Shown here piece after piece: positions 13,124-16,881 of a DNA stretch of 16,881 nt (the first letter of the stretch is position 1; each line of letters starts with the position of its first letter). The notes beneath the pieces are model-generated. The model saw nothing but the letters and a program-made list of their open reading frames with translations. It was not told the origin of the DNA and ran no database searches. Origin of the DNA: JAFAQB01 sp045808425 (GTDB taxonomy: Archaea; Thermoproteota; Nitrososphaeria; Nitrososphaerales; Nitrososphaeraceae). Both the position numbers and the translations under genes were made by a program. The stretch spans positions 1 through 16,881 of the forward strand of contig JBJMFM010000330.1 in NCBI GenBank assembly GCA_045808425.1, written 5' to 3'.

Positions 13124-13882
13124 TTAATAATTATCAATCCATCCATATTTCCACTTGTGTGTATCCATGTCGTTTAGAAAGGAAACTAGAATATCCTCAA
13201 GCACTGTTAAAGCCTTCTGTCCTTTCCTAATAGTCGCCTTTCTTGGTGCTCCTGTTGCTCCTGTTTTTGTTAGTTCATTGAATTTCCAATATATCCTAAT
13301 GTTATGTGGTAAATTTGGAATTATCTTCTTTGGTGCATGACTCATGTCTACTAAATCAGGTCGGACTGCAAGCATTGCTGAAGTCTCTGCTTCACCACCA
13401 TGTCCAAGTCCATTCCATACATCAAAAAGGTTCTCTGTAATTTCACCAATTAGCATCCACCATGCTTCCAGACAGGCAATCACTACCTGGGGATATTGAT
13501 TCTTTATTGCTCTAGCAGCTGCTTCGATAGGAGCAATATTTCCATCATGACCGTTTATCACAAGGATCTTTTTTATATTATTTTTAACTAGGCTTGTAAG
13601 AAGGTTTTCAATAACACTGATCATTGTTTTGTAGTCTAAACTTATAGTCATCTGAAAATCAATATGATGTAAACTAACTCCATAGGATAGGGCAGGTAAT
13701 ATCACTATGTTCTTATTTCTTGACTTTCTAGCAACTCTTTTTGCCAATTCCATGGGGACAAGGACATCTGAGCCAAATGGCATATGATCGCCATGATTTT
13801 CACATGCACCAAAAACCAATATAGCAACCGTATTCCTACTTAAATTTTTCCTTACTTGTAGCGCATTCATTTCTTCAAGCAT
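13124..13882 (-). CDS. Creatininase-family amidohydrolase (FAPy deformylase-like)
   Basis: About 252 residues of the creatininase fold. Counting from the upstream TTG (13891), metal ligands are visible as Glu31 and His33 in GACENHGDHMPFGSD, with Asp42, then His115 in VINGHDGN and Glu167 in GHGGEAETS. Archaeal members include ArfB, which removes formate from the formamidopyrimidine made by ArfA in the riboflavin and F420 (Fo) pathways. Others are creatininase and MftE. The nearby cofE gene favours ArfB, but the sequence alone does not prove it. I choose ATG 13882; the TTG at 13891 adds three residues and an ATG at 13870 would remove four. A CTAATAAAC box lies about 50 bases upstream. Confidence 0.85.
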   Translation of the reverse strand: MLEEMNALQVRKNLSRNTVAILVFGACENHGDHMPFGSDVLVPMELAKRVARKSRNKNIVILPALSYGVSLHHIDFQMTISLDYKTMISVIENLLTSLVKNNIKKILVINGHDGNIAPIEAAARAIKNQYPQVVIACLEAWWMLIGEITENLFDVWNGLGHGGEAETSAMLAVRPDLVDMSHAPKKIIPNLPHNIRIYWKFNELTKTGATGAPRKATIRKGQKALTVLEDILVSFLNDMDTHKWKYGWIDNY

Positions 13883-14061
13883 ACCCTGCAAATTGACTAG
13901 AACACCAGTTAGTTAACACAGATACTAGTTTATTAGGTAGACTAAAATACAGATGCTTAAAATAACTAAGATACCTTTTTTCAAAAAATTGCCTGAGCAT
14001 ATTTACACGTTATAATTTCAAATAGCTTGAAGTACTTTTGACTAAAGAAATATGGTAAGGT

Positions 14062-14076
14062 TTATTATTATTATTA
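14062..14076. repeat. (TTA)5 microsatellite
   Basis: A short TTA repeat lies downstream of the leftward tail-anchored protein gene. It is probably a chance AT-rich tract. Confidence 0.5.
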
Positions 14077-14103
14077 CTATTATTCTATCATTTATTATAG
14101 AGC

Positions 14104-14658
14104 CTATAAATTTATTCCCATAAATTTTAATGCATTCATTGATGCTAGTGTTATTACAACACAGATCATCGGTTTCCAAGGTATAGCAGGTAATTTTGGA
14201 GCATTGAGTTTAATCTGGTGGTTGTCGATGATGTTAGTGATGTAATCTCTGACTTTTGCGTTCCATATTCGATATTCTATACTGTGTTTTTTCAATATAG
14301 ATTCTATTTCATATATGACTGGAGCTCTTACTGAACGAATATGTTGAATGTACTTTCTGGATATTTCTACTTCCGCTTGAATTGCAATCAAACCTTGTTG
14401 CATGTCCAATAACCTAACGTGCATCTCCCAAGGCTTGCTTAGCTTCTTTGTAAATCCACTGCCTATCTGAGCACGTTTTTTATTCTCTAATTTAACTCGT
14501 CTGAAACCTTCTGAAATTAACGTAGTAATTATTTCGTCTCTCTTTATTTTAACCATTAAGCTCAAATGGTCAAGTTCGATCTCTTCACGGCGGATAAAAT
14601 CTTGCAAACCTTTTAGTACGTTTATGCGTCTAGGATAGCTTGTCAGGAATTCAGGCAT
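14104..14658 (-). CDS. Unknown helical protein with C-terminal membrane anchor
   Basis: A 184-residue protein I do not recognise. It begins with MPEFLTSYPRRINVLKGLQD and is rich in Arg, Lys, Glu and Ile. Residues about 15-60 could form a helical or winged-helix-like region (LDHLSLMVKIKRDEIITTLI), and about 85-145 further long helices with basic faces. A proline-rich link (LNAPKLPAIPW) leads to a single hydrophobic span at about 162-180, so it is probably tail-anchored with the bulk in the cytoplasm. No cysteine knuckles or catalytic motifs are seen. It lies 80 bases after cofE on the same strand and could be co-transcribed, though an oligo-T tract separates them. The coding evidence is length, protein-like composition and a clean ATG at 14658. 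Confidence 0.75.
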   Translation of the reverse strand: MPEFLTSYPRRINVLKGLQDFIRREEIELDHLSLMVKIKRDEIITTLISEGFRRVKLENKKRAQIGSGFTKKLSKPWEMHVRLLDMQQGLIAIQAEVEISRKYIQHIRSVRAPVIYEIESILKKHSIEYRIWNAKVRDYITNIIDNHQIKLNAPKLPAIPWKPMICVVITLASMNALKFMGINL

Positions 14659-14727
14659 CTATTATAGCAATAATGCTTCATAACATGGAATATTAAAATG
14701 CTGTGTCATGAAAATCTTTTCAGATAG

Positions 14728-14734
14728 AAAAAAA
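14728..14734 (-). terminator. Oligo-T tract after cofE
   Basis: Seven T on the minus strand begin five bases past the cofE stop, a plausible factor-independent archaeal terminator. Confidence 0.45.
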
Positions 14735-14738
14735 TATT

Positions 14739-15485
14739 TCAATTTTGTAATCCTCTAATATAGATATCCTGTGTGGGATCTACTACCATATCGCATGAAG
14801 TGAGTTTTCTACTCGTAGCAATTACTTTTGTACCTCGTATAACAGCAGCCGGTGTTGACTCGTCGCTTTCACCCATCACCGCCACAGCCATAGATGCCAA
14901 GCTATCTGCTACTGCGATAAATGTAACTTTCAAAACATTTCCAAATAGATCCTTTTTTCCTCTTTTATCTTCTACAGGTTCAAATCCTGCATTAGCTATT
15001 GCTATACCAATAGTACCAATCCTTGTAGGCATTAAGCGGCTATCTGCAATAACAACACCAACTTTTATGCCTAAGTTAACGATGAACTTACGTCTTAACT
15101 TCTCTGCAGATTTAAACGGTGCACGTGGATACAATATCGCATATCCTAAAGGCACGTTTGACCTATCAATACCTGCATTAGGAGCCATCATTCCATCTTT
15201 GATTGCAAGTAAGAAACCTGGAACTCCTTTGTAAATATAATCAGACTCTCGTAATGTTAGCTCTGCTAGCTTTGAATTCATGTGATATTTAATGGCAAGA
15301 TCTCTTGCCATTTTGCTAGCCTTTATTTTATCGAGATTCACAACCGAACCCTCACTCATAGAGACATATTTGCTTGATAATACAACAATATCATTTTCAT
15401 GGAATTTAAGACCAGAGAGAATTAAACTTTCAAAAAGATCGAATTTGCCTTTTTTTACAGTAATAGATACTGGCAGAATTTCCAT
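14739..15485 (-). CDS. cofE: Coenzyme F420:L-glutamate ligase
   Basis: A 248-residue protein with the CofE pattern throughout: DIVVLSSKYVSMSEG near residues 32-46, DGMMAPNAGIDRSNVP at 97-112, VVIADSRLMPTRIGTIGIAI with Asp148, then GFEPVEDKRGKKDLFG and the late AVADSLASMAVAVMGES. The enzyme adds glutamates to F420-0 with GTP and divalent metal, completing the deazaflavin cofactor F420 used by ammonia-oxidising archaea. The length equals that of archaeal single-domain CofE; the C-terminal FMN domain of actinobacterial FbiB is absent. ATG 15485 is without a Shine-Dalgarno. It is divergent from the leuC-type gene, sharing a 129-base promoter region with TATATAATG close to its start. Confidence 0.94.
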   Translation of the reverse strand: MEILPVSITVKKGKFDLFESLILSGLKFHENDIVVLSSKYVSMSEGSVVNLDKIKASKMARDLAIKYHMNSKLAELTLRESDYIYKGVPGFLLAIKDGMMAPNAGIDRSNVPLGYAILYPRAPFKSAEKLRRKFIVNLGIKVGVVIADSRLMPTRIGTIGIAIANAGFEPVEDKRGKKDLFGNVLKVTFIAVADSLASMAVAVMGESDESTPAAVIRGTKVIATSRKLTSCDMVVDPTQDIYIRGLQN

Positions 15486-15614
15486 TTGACTGTATTATTC
15501 TATATAATGTGAATAATAACCATACCTTTGTGGAATTTTTCTCAATGCAAAAAGTTTTAATCCGTCATCAAACAGGGAGAGGGTGTTGTAGATAATGGTG
15601 AATTCAATTTGGGA

Positions 15615-16881
15615 ATGACAATTACCGAGAAAATACTTGCTCGGGCATCTGACAAATCCAGCGTTGTGCCCGGAGAAGCAGTGTTTGCAAAAATAGATAA
15701 AGTAATGATGCATGATGTTTCTGGACCAGGAGTTATCAAGGTATTTAGTGAGTGGGAAAGAAAAGGTAAAAAACTTGAGCGTATATGGGATCCGGACAAG
15801 GTCTGGATAACAGAAGATCATTTTGTTCCGGCTGCAGATAAAGTTTCAGCAGATAACATAATTGCATTGTCTAACTGGACAATGAAATTTGGTGTAAAAA
15901 AACATTTCAAGTATGGCTTGGGGCAGTATGGTATCTGCCATACATTATCACATGAGGAAGCATTAGTACTTCCAGGTGAGGTCTATGTAGGGGGCGATTC
16001 CCATACTAATACTACAGGAGCAATGGGCGCATTTGCTGCTGGACTCGGTCACACAGATATTGCATATATTCTTATGAATGGTAAGATTTGGTTTAGAGTG
16101 CCTGAGACGATAATGTTCAACATAATTGGAAAAAAACCAGACTATATAATGGCTAAAGACATAATATTGAAAATTATAGGCGACTTAGGAACTGATGGCG
16201 CAAACTACAAGTCCATGCAGTTTTCTGGAGATATAATAAAGCAACTTGAAATGGATGAGCGTCTAACACTTACCAATATGACTACTGAGGCTGGAGCAAA
16301 GAATGGAATTATTGAGCCAGATGCCATAACCGATGAATACCTGCGCAAGAGAACCAACGCTGAATATTCTCCTGTGATAGGGGATATTGATGCGGAGTTT
16401 TCTGAATTACATACTTATGAAATTGACAAGTTAGAACCAATTGTAGCAAAGCCTTTCTCTCCGGGAAATATTACAGCTGCAAGAGAATTGCAAGGAATAG
16501 AAATAGACAAAGCGTATATTGGTTCGTGTACAGGGGCAAAACTTTATGATCTACGTTCAGCTGCTAAATTATTAAAAGGCAAAAAGGTAAAGACAAGGAC
16601 AGAGGTTTTACCAGCTGCTCAATCAATATACATGCAGGCCATAAACGAAGGTCTGATAAGCATATTCCTAGACGCTGGTGCAGTAGTTGGGCCACCTACC
16701 TGCGGTGCATGTTGTGGGGCTCATATGGGCGTTCTAGGCAAAGATGAAATATGCGTTAGTACCACTAACAGGAACTTTCCTGGCAGAATGGGAAGCATCG
16801 AATCAAAAACGTACCTGGCATCACCAATCGTAGTTGCTGCATCTGCCGTGACAGGAAAAATTACAGATCCAAGAGATCTGA
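15615..16881 (+). CDS. leuC: 3-isopropylmalate dehydratase/homoaconitase large subunit, 3'-partial
   Basis: A frame of 422 codons runs off the right edge. It carries the aconitase-family 4Fe-4S ligands Cys305 (GSCTGAK), Cys363 and Cys366 (GPPTCGACCGAHMG), plus GGDSHTNTTGAMGAFAAG and the substrate-binding NRNFPGRMG. The roughly 420-residue size without the swivel domain matches archaeal LeuC/HacA large subunits, which need a separate small subunit. The likely reaction is isomerisation of 2-isopropylmalate in leucine synthesis, or of a homologous acid; the subfamily cannot be fixed here. The last residues, GKITDPRDL, resemble the usual family end, so only a few codons should be missing. The start chosen is ATG 15615; TTG 15609 is a two-codon-longer alternative. 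The small-subunit gene may follow outside the window. Confidence 0.88.
   Translation, partial: MTITEKILARASDKSSVVPGEAVFAKIDKVMMHDVSGPGVIKVFSEWERKGKKLERIWDPDKVWITEDHFVPAADKVSADNIIALSNWTMKFGVKKHFKYGLGQYGICHTLSHEEALVLPGEVYVGGDSHTNTTGAMGAFAAGLGHTDIAYILMNGKIWFRVPETIMFNIIGKKPDYIMAKDIILKIIGDLGTDGANYKSMQFSGDIIKQLEMDERLTLTNMTTEAGAKNGIIEPDAITDEYLRKRTNAEYSPVIGDIDAEFSELHTYEIDKLEPIVAKPFSPGNITAARELQGIEIDKAYIGSCTGAKLYDLRSAAKLLKGKKVKTRTEVLPAAQSIYMQAINEGLISIFLDAGAVVGPPTCGACCGAHMGVLGKDEICVSTTNRNFPGRMGSIESKTYLASPIVVAASAVTGKITDPRDL

Noticed and set aside
14773..15234. 153-codon plus-strand frame opposite cofE
   Set aside because: Antisense shadow of cofE, whose motifs are unmistakable.
15495..15821. Minus-strand frames opposite the start of the leuC-type gene
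   Set aside because: Antisense to a gene with clear aconitase-family motifs.

Overview
The window looks like a low-GC (roughly one third G+C by eye) ammonia-oxidising archaeal chromosome, class Nitrososphaeria, most like the low-GC Nitrosocosmicus-type soil lineage. This rests on gene content, not on a database search. It has a CdvB (ESCRT-III) division protein, the F420 ligase CofE, a creatininase-family deformylase-like protein, an archaeal thiolase with a DUF35 partner, a half-size heme A synthase, an archaeal RNase HI and a LeuC/homoaconitase-type protein. Many genes have AT-rich boxes about 25-35 bases before the start and no Shine-Dalgarno, as is common for leaderless archaeal genes.

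Layout. Bases 1-505 form an integration-type junction. A leftward gene fragment (possible integrase N-terminus) starts with TTG at 205. An inverted 45-bp copy of the core of a tRNA-Gly(CCC) lies at 254-298, followed by five 12-bp dyad repeats at 308-405. The intact tRNA-Gly(CCC) is at 431-504, minus strand. Bases 505-5100 are gene-poor, with long AT-rich gaps between ctaA, a PRC-barrel-like protein, a PD-(D/E)XK nuclease-like protein, a 51-residue acidic protein and a coiled-coil protein resembling the A/V-ATPase peripheral stalk. Bases 5100-9025 run on the minus strand: rnhA, a 722-residue winged-helix/ATP-cone/NrdD-like fusion without a glycyl-radical site, cdvB, and a 58-residue zinc ribbon not previously listed as an ORF.

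Bases 9112-10681 hold a thiolase-DUF35 operon, divergent from a solitary TSPPY-type DNA methyltransferase. The methyltransferase is unusual here in having a Shine-Dalgarno leader with a five-codon upstream ORF. Bases 12101-15485 are a minus-strand series: nitrilase, creatininase-family hydrolase, a tail-anchored unknown protein and CofE. The second and fourth suggest a flavin/F420 theme. A leuC-type gene starts divergently at 15615 and runs off the right edge within a few codons of its expected end.

The best candidates for something undescribed are the HTH/ATP-cone/dead-NrdD fusion (a plausible nucleotide-sensing regulator) and the tRNA-Gly junction, where an inverted tRNA core flanks an array of dyad repeats that carry the anticodon-stem heptamer at fixed spacing.
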